The notes: generated by a model from the sequence alone, not told the origin. A DNA stretch of 21,336 nt from Pelargonium cotyledonis (GCA_036897625.1 JAYMTA010001182.1:1-21336), one strand, 5' to 3'; shown: positions 10,069 to 20,603, counted from the stretch's first letter. Numbers and translations: made by a program.

Positions 10069-10186
10069 TAGCTGATCAGCGGATAAGTTTTATTGGAAAT
10101 AGTTTCTTCTATAATATGTGTATTAGAGTCATTAGAATGTGGCTTGGTTGATGATGAGATTGGCTTTTGTTGTGTGACTTCAGGAA

Positions 10187-13100
10187 ATGGGGTCTGGGGA
10201 TGAGGTTGCAGAGATTGACAGCTTGGAGAAGGGTCTGTTGTCGGGTGCCGGTGGTGTGAGGGAAGATGACGATCAGCCAATTCTGTATTCGGCTTCATTT
10301 CAAGAGATGGAGGAGAATTACATTAAGCATCAAACTGCTCTGTGGGTGCTCTATTCATTGCTTTTTATTCTGGTTTGGGGACTTGGGTTTTTAATGTTGC
10401 TATATCTACCACTTCGGAGGTATATATTGCGGAAAGATATCAGGTCGAGGAAGCTCTATCTCACTTCGAATGCCATCATTTACAAAGTAATCTGTATTTC
10501 CCTTTTAAGTTTGTCTTGTTGTTTCTGCCAGCTTCCTTCATTGGTTTTGTTGATTTCCTTCGAAAATGTCTACTAGTAAGAGTTGATTCAGTCTACTATA
10601 ATTTAAAATGTGGCATTATATTCTAGGTTACTCATAGATTGGATGAAAACCTCTTAAGTAGCTCAGTATTCTGTGTTGAAGCTCCGACATCTTTATCCCA
10701 TGATCTTATGAAAGAAGAAATTTAAGATGTGCCCGTCTATTTTTTGCTATTGGTCAAAGATAAATGTGACAACAATATGTACTATTACGCAAGCATCTGT
10801 TATATTGACTAACATACTTGTTGCTTTATATTAGGTTGTAAAGCCAGAACGATTTCCATGTTTTGGGGTGTTGAAAAGAGAGAAGTATGTTCTGTTACCT
10901 TTGGTTGCAGATGTAGTAGTTGAACAAGGTAAAAGTGCTTGCATAACATTGCTTATAAGTGATTATCCTATGCTAAATGAGTGAAATAGTGACAATGCTT
11001 TGACAAGTATACCGATTTGCATAAGTAATAAAGGGCTAATGAAAGTCTGAGTTATCGATCCTCAAGGGATTGGTATTAATAACCTAGAAACTTAACTAAA
11101 AACTCAAGGATCTAAAGGAATCAGAAATCAGGTTTTTAAATTTTTGTTTCAAGAACTAGAAGCATATAAAGTAAAGTTAGTAATATAAAATTGATTACAA
11201 ATTAGATTGAAGATTTTCAAATGAGAAGGTTATGTGGATTGCATCACAAGTAGCATTCGTAATAGTAAATTGGAAGGATTAAAGTGTTTAGGGTACTATG
11301 CTAACTGAACTCATTAGACTACGTATGCCTCTCCCGAGACTCCTAGGTTATTAACAAATTCAATTCAAATTACGATTGTCACTTCAATACTCGAATTTTA
11401 ATCAATTAATACTAACTACGAGTTATGGAGTCGAAGTGGTTCTCAAGACATTTTATTGCAATTAGGAACACACAACCTGTGATTCTAATCTATATGAGAA
11501 TGTTATTTCCCCAAATACAAACCCATAATAAAATCATGTACAAAGTAATCAAGCTAGCACAAGCACTACGAACTAGAATCAAAGAACAATAGAAAACCTT
11601 AATAACAAAATTCCATTTTATTTATCAAAGCATAGTGATGTTTGTAAGTCACATAGAAGAAATTTAGCTCATACTGAAAGTAAATGAAAACAATACAACA
11701 ATCGAATCCATAAACTTTGCTGCTTGGCTTGGTTGTCGCGACAACACCATGAAATTCAATACATTAGGTTGGCTCTGCTCATGCTGTTGCCTCTAAAAAT
11801 CAACACTCCTAGCTTTTTGATCCAATTCCGACATCCATATGCGTTTTTATACACCTGCAATATTGACTCTAACACCCAACGCTTGTCAAAGTAGCCAAAA
11901 CCAACAGAATTGTACTAAAATGAAATAAAACTACACTAAAAACCATAAAATAATCAAAACAAGCAGGATAAATTGAAATAGTTGAATATGATCCAATTGA
12001 GATCCAAATTGGGTCAAAACAATTGAAAATCAACAAGTTAAATGATGGATAGCTCTAATCAATTACGAGCTATCAAAGAGCCGTAAACTAATGTACAAAC
12101 TTGCCATTGCTATTTTCTTTTGGTGCAAGACTGGCCCTTAGCGAATCATTCCCCTTTAATAATGGCACATTCCGTTAATTGAAGTTAATGTTTTCACATC
12201 ATAATTAACATTGTCAAGCATGTATGCAAGCATTCTCTGTTAATATTTTTGACTTCCACCAAAAACTAGAAACAATTTCAAAGATTAACTTTAAAAAAAA
12301 AAAAAAAAAAACTAGTTGAGCTACACAATAGGGGGTAGCTCTCCCCTTTAAACCCCACCCCACCCGACGCAATGGGATTTGAACCCACGACCTCCCACAT
12401 GAAGATTAACTTTTGGTTCTCTTATATTGCTCCCTTTGCATTTTGCATGAGTATTCATATTAATGAAAGATATGTCACACATTACTTTTATTACCTATAT
12501 TTTTCTCAGGATATTTGCAGTCTCTTTTTGGTGTCTACTCTCTACGAATTGAGAATGCCGGTGTTAGAAGGCCGCCAAGTGATGATGTTCAGATCCAAGG
12601 CATTGCAAATCCACATGCCTTCAGGAAGGTAACTTCATGTCAGATACTGTTTGCTGCTTCTCAATTCAAAAGAAGGATATAAATTATTTTACTCCCTTCA
12701 TGCCTTATTTAGGCTGTTCTGACACGCCTTTCAAGCATGAGAAATGAGGCTTATTCTAGACAAGCTTCAACAATGGAAGAGCCTCCAAGTTTGAGGATAG
12801 GTCAATTGCCAGCTTCTTGGGTATGTGTGTCAAATATTATAGCATTACACCCTAACTAATCTCAATTACTACATTATTGATAAAATCCCTATGTTCGAGT
12901 TCATTAGTCATTTTCTGTTCATGCTTGATTATGGCATTTTTATCTTGAAACTGGAAACCCAAATTGGCTGATAAAATATTTCCTTACTGTGTTATTTAAA
13001 TAGCTTTGTCCTTTGTTTACTTCAGATGTCACCATCAAGATCTGTGAAGCATGAATCTTTTGCTTATTCGACAGACCTTGCACTGCTACAAAAACTAGAA

Positions 13101-13260
13101 GAAGTCGGAAGCTCTGTAAAGGTAAACCAACGCCATAGTTTCTGTTGTAACTTGATTGTCTTAACCTCTCTTATTTAGATGGATTTATGATGCTTCGCTG
13201 CAGAGAGTTCAAACTTTAATTGAAGAACAACATTCCCAAGCATCAGAGCCAGTAGAATGA
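10187..13260 (+). CDS. Plant-conserved membrane protein with bacterial PH-like region (function unknown)
   Basis: Coding exons are 10187-10486, 10835-10928, 12510-12628, 12713-12820, 13026-13121 and 13204-13260. All introns are GT-AG and the frame closes at 257 aa. Residues 1-40 are acidic and probably cytosolic. Residues 51-76 form one long hydrophobic membrane segment followed by basic residues (RRYILRK). Residues 88 to about 165 resemble the bPH2/YdbS-type fold: a strand YLTSNAIIYK, then LPLVADVVVEQ and GYLQSLFGVYSLRIENAG, the last close to the 'lqrlfGl.svrietaG' pattern. The tail (about 225-250) is predicted coiled coil (LLQKLEEVGSSVKRVQ). I recognise it as a protein conserved across land plants (DUF7642-like in my memory; not verified), with no known role. 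It diverges from the helicase gene. The start is the first ATG after the leader acceptor. Confidence 0.88.
10929..12509 (+). other. Enlarged intron 2 of the membrane-protein gene
   Basis: At 1581 nt this intron is far longer than its neighbours (348, 84, 205 and 82 nt). From about 11030 to 12070 the + strand is A-rich with few open frames, including a block (about 11050-11080) of the form 'gagttatcgatcctcaaggg' that reads like repetitive plant DNA. This is probably an old transposon insertion read in reverse, but no terminal repeats or duplication could be found by eye. The SINE-like element at 12293-12401 sits in its 3' part, about 100 bases before the acceptor. Confidence 0.5.
12281..12413 (-). 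mobile_element. Short tRNA-derived SINE-like insertion with target-site duplication
   Basis: The 109-bp body (12293-12401) is flanked by perfect 12-bp direct repeats AAGATTAACTTT (12281-12292 and 12402-12413), a target-site duplication. On the - strand the body begins CATGTGGGAGG, contains a Pol III B-box-like GGTTCAAATCC (12385-12375; 10 of 11 to consensus) inside a tRNA T-arm-like hairpin, then a GAGCTA/TAGCTC inverted repeat, and ends in 19 T. A T-tailed 3' end is known for Au-type plant SINEs. No A-box is seen, so it looks 5'-truncated. The family assignment is inference; the duplication is directly visible. Confidence 0.75.
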
Positions 13261-15960
13261 GGTATACGAGCATTCAATATGCACTATATGTTGCATACTT
13301 TCCTGGCTTAGGACACTGCATTATTTGTGAGGATAAATGATATTTTTTGTGGACATCATATTTTCATTGTAAATCTTAGTAAGTCCCAATTTTCCTTTGT
13401 TTTCGTTATTCTATTAGTGTGTTTGGACTTTCCAATCAATGAAAGCCTTTTTACTCTAATCTTCACTTGTCACGATTGTCATAGTCCCTACCTGCTACAT
13501 GCCTACATCAAATATTTCTAAAATTGTTCAGAGCAAATTAACTGTTATGCAGGCTTTGGGTTGTAGTTGAGTTTAATATTTTGAACGCTTTAGAAAGAGC
13601 AGTTTAGCAAGCCACAGTTACGTCAATGTATGGTTTGACTCATCAGGAACTCATGCTCAGTTTAGTATAGTGAACTTAGATTAATATAACTTTGCTCTCT
13701 TATTGAGGTAAGAGGTGAAGCATGAAAACAATCTTCTAGCTTTTTGGAGGACTTTAATGGCTTGAATCTTGAAGAATAGATCCCTATGATACAAATACAA
13801 GGGCAGATATTAAGAATGAAGAAAGAAAAGGTATACTTATCAAAAGAGTTATATAAATAAAGCTTAGGATTTTGCTACAGGAAATGAGTGCGCTGGTGGT
13901 TTATCTAACCGTTCTTATGGTTGTTGCATAATGCTATCGGTTTCATATTGTTGCTGATGGCTTATGTTGTGAACTTATAAGTTTTAAGTCATTGTCATTG
14001 CTAGGAGGATGTAATGAAGGAAAAAGAATACATCAACGTAAATCTAGGTACTGTTTAAGGAAAAAAATAACAGGCTCGGTTAATATGGACTGGATCTGAA
14101 TATGTGTTCATATAACCTTAATGAGTTACTTAAGCTTGAAACAATGTTAATTTACATGTGGCGGTCATGTACGTCAATTATTTGTCAATTACCCTATACA
14201 TTCAAGCTTCCCTAGGAGCATCTGGAGCGATGGCATATTCTACCATTTTATTTTCTCATTTATTTGAATCATGCATTGGCTACAATTTATTCGAGAAAAG
14301 AAGTTCTTTGAGTGGCCTAAGCTAATGTGGTTTTGGATTTCTAATGCAGGATACAAATGCTGTATAACATGTTAATACAATATGCTTGTATCTTCTATCT
14401 GAGACCCTGAGTGGCCATTTCCAAAGTTGTAATGAGTTCAAGTGTGAAATCTGTTTAGTCTGTAATTGACGTTTGAGGAGACCCATCATATATACCATAG
14501 GGTTGTCCGTCAAGTCAAATCCATTCGAGTAAGTTTGTGGTTTCTTATTTCAAATAGCAAAAGTACATTCCTAGGTGCACGTCCCTCAATTTATCCCTGC
14601 TTTGGTTGTATCATCATAACTAAAATGTTACATTACAAGTTCTGCAAATTATCTGCTTTTCACCATCATTTCTCTCCAGCTCGAACTTTCCTGTTGTCAA
14701 GTTGTGGCCGTTTTGTTTGCTTTTCTATAATAATACCTATTTTGGCTTGATATAGAAGAGAGTTGAAGCAAAAGATTGTGTGCCTGAATTGTCAAAGCAA
14801 GCAAAGATTTCTGGAGATAGCTTCTTTTAAATAGTTGCATGGTTGATCAGCTTTCTTTATATAGGGGAATCATACAGGTCATGAAGCTGGTTTTGTTGGT
14901 GACATTTGAGTGATAGTGACTTTTATTTTTGGATCAAAATTGAATGAAGTCATTAAGGTGATCCCACTCTGAGTTGGTAAGAGGTTGTGAGAAAATAGAA
15001 AAGGGGTTGCATATCTATCTCTGTGATGCTGTGCCAATTTATAGTTTATTGTTTTATGGTGTCTGTTTTTATGGGTTTTTATTTTGGTTTAAAGTGATTA
15101 AAAAAGGGAATGAGAAAGGAGGAGTGGTTATGACATAATTGAGCAGGTACACTTACAGATACAGATTGAGACATGATTTATAGGTGGTGTGTTACTTCTT
15201 GTTGAATTCTGGGTTTTTTTGTTGAGACTTGAACCAGATTTGCAAGTTTGGCTTACCCATTCTTTGACTTCTTGAAACTCTGGCAAATTTACTGAATTTA
15301 TTGCCCAAGTTTTGTATTTTAAAGCTGGAGGTTCCTAGGGGCTTCATTTTGCCCCCCCAACACTTGTACGACATACATGAGCTCTAAATCTCACTTTACT
15401 GCAAATCGATTTAGGTTACATAAATTTTACCCTTATTTTTGTTGTTTCCAAAAAAATTATATAAATGTTCTCGGAGATACTATGAATGTAGTTAATGGGA
15501 TGGATGGTTAGCCGTTGAGAAGTTTTGTACCTTGTTCTCATTTTTGTAAGAAAAATAAAACATGGCACAGAGTCACGTGCTACTAGAAAATTAAGTGGGA
15601 CTGAAGATATTTTATACTCCTATTTATTAATGTACTTATTTTATTTGATCTATCTATTTATGCGATCTTGTTTACATGTTTTTCGAATTTTTTACTCTTT
15701 ATACATAATATATATGTATTTGTTAATAATGTTTCAGACATCACCGCTTCTTTCTCCATTTATGTTTGCTATATTTTACTATTGAGGGTATGATTCATAG
15801 ATATAAGTGAAAATAAATTTAATTTAAAATGTGCCTCCAACTTAATTATGATATTATAGTAGAGTTTGAATTCACTGAATTAAGAATGAGTTAAATTTAT
15901 TCAAATGACATGTTCTAATTAAGGGTGGTTGTCGGAGGTGGGAGGGGGTTGTGCAGTCGT
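13261..15960. other. 3'UTR and AT-rich intergenic DNA, no gene seen
   Basis: The first few hundred bases hold the 3' UTR of the membrane-protein gene; a likely end is near 13340-13460, where T-rich DNA and AATGAA-like words occur. Beyond that only chance-size open frames (under 95 codons) are present and none has a recognisable motif or plausible splice partners. Positions 14860-15350 are T/G-rich and could belong to a long alternative 3' UTR. A C7 run sits at 15352-15358. I see no repeats with clear borders. Confidence 0.5.
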
Positions 15961-15962
15961 CG

Positions 15963-16082
15963 ATTTTGGTGGAGGAGATTGGAGTTAAGGAGGCTCTGTC
16001 ATGGGTTAAGCAACAAAGATGGAGGGATCTCACGTTGGGATCCGAGAAGGCAAATGTGTACGAAATGATTATTGATGATTAG
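15963..16082 (+). pseudogene. RNase H-like (RVT_3) domain fragment
   Basis: A 39-codon stretch ending at TAG (16080-16082) reads VEEIGVKEALSWVKQ, then RWRDLTLGSEKANVYEM. This has the shape of the middle of the plant RNase H-like domain found at the end of LINE reverse transcriptases and in related free-standing proteins (A-E-A-x-x-x-K-E-A-L-x-W, then E-S-D). Where the catalytic ESD would be, the sequence has GSE, so it would be inactive. No frame continues on either side. It is probably a leftover of a retroelement; the assignment is from pattern memory. Confidence 0.4.
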
Positions 16083-17040
16083 GGTCGAAGTTTGACAAAG
16101 TGTCTTTTACTTTCATAAGTCAATATGCGTATGTAGTAGCTCATTTCTTAATTGTAGCTTCTGATTCTATGTCTGATCTATGTATTTAAATTATACTGTC
16201 AGAGTGTCACTCAATTCTAACTCACAATTTACTAAATGATTTGAACTAATATAATATCCATATTTCCCTATATAAAAAAAAGTAGTCCGAGGGCATCACA
16301 TGTGGAACTACATGTGACATCAAAGAGAAAAAATAAATAGGGGTAATAAAACTAAATACTTAGTTTTTGTTTGCATAATGTTTCATATTTTAAAATTTTC
16401 TAGCCCAAGAACCTATCTCTGCAAAACAAATGCATGGTTAAATTTCATGTTACAGATAATTTTTTTTATCACATGGGATATGAACATGACCATCTAAGTT
16501 ATCGTTATATCTAAATTATCATTCTAAAACCTAAAAAAACATAAACTTCTAGCTTAATAAACCTAAAGCATATATGATAATTTCCCGTCATTTGAACGGA
16601 GAGAGTACATGAATCAACAATCCTTGAAATGTCTTTTTTTTTTTTTTTTTTTTTAAATTTCGCGAATCGCGATACAAGTTGAGAAATGTTTAAAATAGTT
16701 GCTACTTGGATAATTTAATAGAGTTGAACAAACCAAATACTACATGTGCATGCATTTTAAGTTGTACTATTTGATTCCATATGTAGTTGAAGAGGTGTTG
16801 TAGAACCTCATATATTTGGGAAAATGCAAGTAGTTTGGTGTTATACCCTTCCCACACACCAAATTCTTTTTCTTTCTTACCCTAGCCTTTCTCCCTTCCC
16901 TTTCTTTCCCACCGACTCAAACTCTTACCAATGAAAAACAAAGCCTCGTATTTTTTAGAATCCTTGGTAGAGAGAAAATGCAACGATGGCCATAGGTCCA
17001 ACAATGAAAGTCATGGGTCATACTCAAGTCTATCAATAAT
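16083..17040. other. Intergenic DNA with short inverted repeat and T run
   Basis: No gene seen. Positions 16296-16317 form a perfect inverted repeat TCACATGT-GGAACT-ACATGTGA. A 21-base T run lies at 16634-16654, followed by two tandem TCGCGA palindromes (about 16662-16675). The sequence near 16595-16608 (GAACGGAGAGAGTAC) resembles the end of a Stowaway-type MITE, but no matching second terminal repeat was found. Positions 16855-16925 are pyrimidine-rich. Confidence 0.4.
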
Positions 17041-17254
17041 TCCACATTGATATATCTTCTCTAAGTGCGCCGTCTACGGGTGTCGGGCGACGCCAACGGT
17101 TCTCGTACGTCCTAGGGCTTCATGTGAAATGGGTCTTCAATTACACAGGCTCCGAGTGAGTTGAGGCATTCACATACGAACCTTGTGCTTTAGGGCGTAT
17201 TATGAAACCCCTAGAAGTCCTATCATGCGAGGTAACAACCTAGGGCTTCATCTT

Positions 17255-17415
17255 ATGAGATGGCGAGGCGGGGAGACTTGGGGCGATAAGGGAAACCTTA
17301 AAGATGACCCGACGAGGTGGGGAGACTTGATGATGTCTTGACGAGATTGAGAGCCTTGGAGGTGACCCTGGAAAGTAAGAAGCTTGGGGCGACCTAGAGA
17401 GGCGGGGAGCATTTG
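17255..17415 (+). repeat. Diverged short repeats 'gaggcggggag'
   Basis: Three partial copies of a G-rich word series occur: GGCGAGGCGGGGAGACTTGG near 17261, GACGAGGTGGGGAGACTTGA near 17312 and CTAGAGAGGCGGGGAGCATT near 17393. The spacing is uneven. They probably arose by local duplication in the repetitive block. Confidence 0.5.
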
Positions 17416-17633
17416 AAGTGTTTGGAGGAGTACACCAAGGAGCTTAGGCTTTTTTCTCCCCGGACGCATTGCTCATGTGCCATGCGGGAAACTTCTAAGA
17501 ACTTGGTTGGGTCAGAGTGTGCTTGGCTTTCGCGACGTCGAATGACTCTTACAAGAGTCCGGAGCAATGAATCAGACCCCATGTACTTTCATCAAGTGTT
17601 GGTTCTTTCTGAACCCTTATACGGGCTTTGGAC

Positions 17634-17798
17634 ATGTTGAGACAGATGAAGGATGAACATGAAAGAGCCCAAGACCAACGTTATGAAGCCTCCAAATTTA
17701 GACCAAAGATAGCAGACCCCTTGTCGCATATCAATAATGCGATACCTCCATGGTCGTCGGGGCAGTTGAGGCTGGAAATTGGCAGAAGCAGAGCTTAG
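17634..17798 (+). pseudogene. Short gag-like frame
   Basis: A 54-codon frame starts MLRQMKDEHERAQDQRYEA and is followed by a Pro/Ser-containing part (IADPLSHINNAIPPW). The charged, Gln-rich helical start resembles the linker-like parts of plant retrotransposon gag proteins. No domain can be named. It lies in the CpG-rich repeat block and has no convincing extension, so it is probably a fragment. Confidence 0.25.
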
Positions 17799-18364
17799 GT
17801 AGGACATCATCGTGACGTCGCTTCAATGTTGAAATGTCGTAGAAGTGGTGAAATTTTGGCGAAATAAAGTTTGGGTAAGCATGTCGGTGTGGCATGTCCA
17901 ACCATGGATAAATGATTAGGATCGTCGCAACGTCGAATCCACCATCGCAATGTTTGACGCCTAGGCTGTGAGAATGGAAACGCGCCTTGTGGAGGATAGG
18001 TTATCGCCTTGGGAATGCGATACGGAGGCAAGGACACAAAGAATCATCGTGACTCTAATCCCGCCAATGCGACATCCAACACTGAGACTGCGGGAAAGAG
18101 GATGAAGTCATGAAGGACCAGTGAGATGCGAGATGGTTGTCGCAACGTTCGATGTTGGGGAGATTAGTTTCATGCTTGTTCTTTTGTGGCTTGCTTTCAG
18201 GTGCGCATTGCGAGCACACAAGTTTGGTGTTGAAACCTTTTGTTTCTTGGGGATTTCGTCTATTTTCATTGGCCATGAGGAGGCTTGTAGATCTTTTAGT
18301 CTTGGACTTGAATGGTCTTGCGCAAGAACATGATTGTAAGTGTGTGCATTCGGGTGCCCTGGGT

Positions 18365-18595
18365 TGACCCTGGGAGTACTAAATAAATCTGAGCGTGTCC
18401 CAAGGATTAGGGAACACACAATGGCTTCAGACTCGTTAGGGTGACCCTGGGCATTTTGAGCAACTCCAAGCATGCCTAATGACTTTATAGTGCGTCCCAT
18501 GGTGTACAGAGCACACAATGGTTTTGGGCGCACCGGGCGACCCCATGCGTGTTGAGCGATCCTGGGTGCCAAATGACTTCGGGCGAATTTAAGTC
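18365..18595 (+). repeat. Imperfect ~97-bp tandem repeat
   Basis: Units begin with TGACCCTGGG at 18365 and 18442 and a more diverged form (GCGACCCCATG) at about 18537. The words 'cgtcccatgg'/'tgtcccaagg' and 'cacacaatgg' recur about 97 bases apart (near 18395/18492 and 18415/18512). There are two to three diverged copies. The - strand frame that crosses them repeats part of its own sequence for this reason. Confidence 0.55.
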
Positions 18596-18680
18596 AAGTG
18601 TCTCAGGCATGTGCTCTTGGAGAATGTCTCGTAGTCTTGAAGCTCGATGACTTAGCGCTCGGGCACCTCATGTCATGTTT

Positions 18681-19440
18681 TCATTTGGTTGAAAACTTTT
18701 AATTTTTTTGGTAGCATCAAGTAGTGTTTGATGTCTTCCTTGTAAAAATGTAATTTATAAATTTTAGAATAGTCTTTTTGTAACTCAAATGTGTTTTTTA
18801 AGATTATATACTATAGCTAAAAATTAGTAGGTGGCCTACCTTTTCAGGCCTCACTCGGGTTTTTTTTGGCTCGATGATCAGTTTGGGCACGGGGCCCATG
18901 TGGGCCTTTCCCCCTAATTTGATTAGGCCCCGCATCCCACATGTGCTTGACCCATATCCAGCCCGTGGCCTGCATTAACAAATCTAATGGGGATTGACTT
19001 GTTGTCGAAAAAGTTATGTCTTTTCCGAAACACTTTTACAATTTTACTGTCATATATAGTTTATGGTTATACACATTCAACATTTAACATTATTTTAGAT
19101 AAAACAAATTTGATATTTATGTTATTTTTATTGAAAATGAAATCGAAATATGAAACATTGGGTGATGTTACAAAAATGTCATTAATAATGAATTTGTTTA
19201 ACTATTAGTTTGAAATTATTTTGATTGAACTTTTAGGGTATGTTCAATGACCCATTCTTAATACATATCACATGAGGTTGAATCAATGTTAAATACCAAA
19301 CACACGGATCGCGTCAGCGCATGAAATTCTCCGAGTGGAGCCCTAAGGAAATCAGGCAATCGTTGCAAGCTACGGGAGGATACATGTTCATCTTTTCATT
19401 CTCTCTGATTTTCAAGTCTAATCATTGTTGCTTCTTCCAT
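18681..19440. other. Intergenic or LTR-like DNA with short hairpins
   Basis: No gene. Positions 18827-18927 hold three small perfect hairpins: GTAGG-TGG-CCTAC (18827-18839), GGCCCA-TG-TGGGCC (18893-18906) and CCTAAT-TTG-ATTAGG (18913-18927). CATCAA and TTGATG also pair at 18715-18733. The part just before 19449 would be the end of a left LTR if the primer-site match there is real. Confidence 0.35.
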
Positions 19441-19447
19441 TAGTGAA

Positions 19448-19460
19448 AGGTATTAGAGCT
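19448..19460 (+). other. Primer-binding-site-like sequence
   Basis: AGGTATTAGAGCT matches TGGTATCAGAGC, the primer-binding site complementary to the 3' end of initiator methionine tRNA, at 10 of 12 positions. Plant LTR retrotransposons usually carry it directly after the left LTR, and a gag-like decayed frame follows here. With two mismatches it would be an old copy; chance cannot be ruled out. Confidence 0.4.
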
Positions 19461-19470
19461 CATAAAGTAA

Positions 19471-20150
19471 TCGGTAGCCAATAGGTGCATTTGGGTTTGT
19501 GTGACTAATGGAGAGAATGGAGCTGGTGTTGGTTCGGTTGGGGTTGCTAATTCGCATTCTGTCAATTTTTTGGGCCATGCAGACCAAACCTTGAGATTGG
19601 AGCATGATTGAGTATTTTTCAAAGAAAGTAATGTTCAGAAAACTATCTTTCCTACTGCTATGGAAGTTCAGACATGCAGTGACTAATTAAGGGTGCTCAT
19701 GCGAAGGGGTGATAGTGGAGAGGTGGGTTTTCTAGGGAAACAAGATGGGAGGAAATTGTTAGTGTGAAGAAGGTTCTCGGGCCAAAATGTGGTGGTCGAG
19801 TCTCTCATGACAGGTGCATGATGGATGAGTCTTTTGAAGATCAATGGAGGGAGTTTGAGCAATATCTTCAGTGGGAGATTCGCTAGGAGATCGTTAAGAA
19901 GATAGCGTCGTAATCTGTATCTACTTCATCTCTTCATGTTTAGCTTCCTGATCAAGAAGTATGGACTGAGATTCCTGCCTAGTCAAGAAAGAGAGTTGTT
20001 TCGAAGCCTTGTGGAGACTATGCGATTAAGAAACCCAGGAATAATGAAGGTGTAGATGACTCAGACTCTCTGGGATTTTAATTTGCAGCTTTCTAGTGAG
20101 GAGGAAGTGTTGGCAAGTGGAGAGGACCTTAAAGCCTTAGTAGTGAAATT
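19471..20150 (+). pseudogene. Decayed gag-like reading frame
   Basis: Downstream of the primer-site-like sequence a frame with coding character (NGENGAGVGSVGVANSHS, then LGHADQTLRLEHD) runs to a TGA at 19609. It continues in the same frame to about 19690. A second coding-like run in another frame (19743-19883: WEEIVSVKKVLGPKCGG, then FEDQWREFEQYLQWEIR) is closed by TAG at 19884, with further open stretches after it. Several stops and at least one frameshift mean no protein is made. I do not recognise a domain. The context suggests a retrotransposon internal region. Confidence 0.35.
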
Positions 20151-20153
20151 TGA

Positions 20154-20603
20154 TTTTTTTTTTTTTTTTTGGTATGTAAATGGGCAACCAGACGGACTAC
20201 GTCTAGGGCTCAGAATTGAGCTCAATTAGACATGAACGATTTTTGTAAGACTTTGGCCTCTTTATCTTAATATATATATAAAATCACATGAGTAATTTTA
20301 GTTGACTTTAAACTATTATATCATACTACTATATTTTTGCATTGAGCTCTGTGTTTCACATAAATGATTTAGACCCGATTTCTTTTTGAATAAAAAGACT
20401 TACAAAACTGTATTTAACCCACTGAAATTACACTCGCAAGAATGACCCACGGGTTAGATAATGGTCAAACTGCAAGTTACAAATTAGATTACTCGATATT
20501 CTGACGAAGGGCACACAACAATACGATACGCTACCCCATAATTTTCTTTTTTAATTTCCAAATAAAGTTTATATTTTCAGAAATATTTGACAGCTACTAC
20601 TTA
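20154..20603. other. Intergenic DNA between two retroelement remnants
   Basis: It starts with a 17-base T run (20154-20170) and is otherwise AT-rich without a gene, clear repeat or RNA. A TA-repeat (about 20268-20280) is present. Nothing else could be supported. Confidence 0.5.

Larger units (their letters stand above)
9762..10183 (+). other. Probable leader intron of the membrane-protein gene
   Basis: A donor CG|GTGAGC at 9762 and an acceptor TTCAG ending at 10183, three bases before the ATG, would define a 422-nt leader intron. It includes the CT microsatellite and a GT repeat. The arrangement (AG|GAAATGG at the start codon) is the same as in the chaperonin gene. If the donor is not used, the CT tract would be part of the 5' UTR. 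Confidence 0.45.
17050..18680. mobile_element. CpG-rich, internally repetitive block; probable decayed LTR-type element
   Basis: The base composition changes sharply at about 17060 and again at about 18680: inside, CG dinucleotides and G+C are much more common than in the AT-rich flanks. The block holds diverged short repeats (17260-17415 and 18365-18590), many repeated words such as 'cgtgac', 'cgcaatg' and 'gtcgcaacg', and no spliced gene. One short frame (17634-17798) looks gag-like. The pattern fits a non-autonomous or decayed LTR retrotransposon. LTR ends, primer site and polypurine tract were not identified, so borders and class are inferred. Confidence 0.45.

Noticed and set aside
10068..10298. 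- strand open frame opposite the membrane-protein start
   Set aside because: It is the antisense shadow of a clear coding exon.
12375..12390. Possible tRNA gene (B-box and T-arm)
   Set aside because: No A-box, anticodon arm or acceptor stem can be fitted; the surrounding target-site duplication marks it as a SINE-like insertion.
16595..16610. Stowaway-like MITE end
   Set aside because: No second inverted terminal repeat and no TA duplication could be found.
18108..18572. 154-codon open frame on the - strand in the CpG-rich block
   Set aside because: It crosses the ~97-bp tandem repeat, has no recognised domain, and long chance frames are expected in GC-rich repeats.
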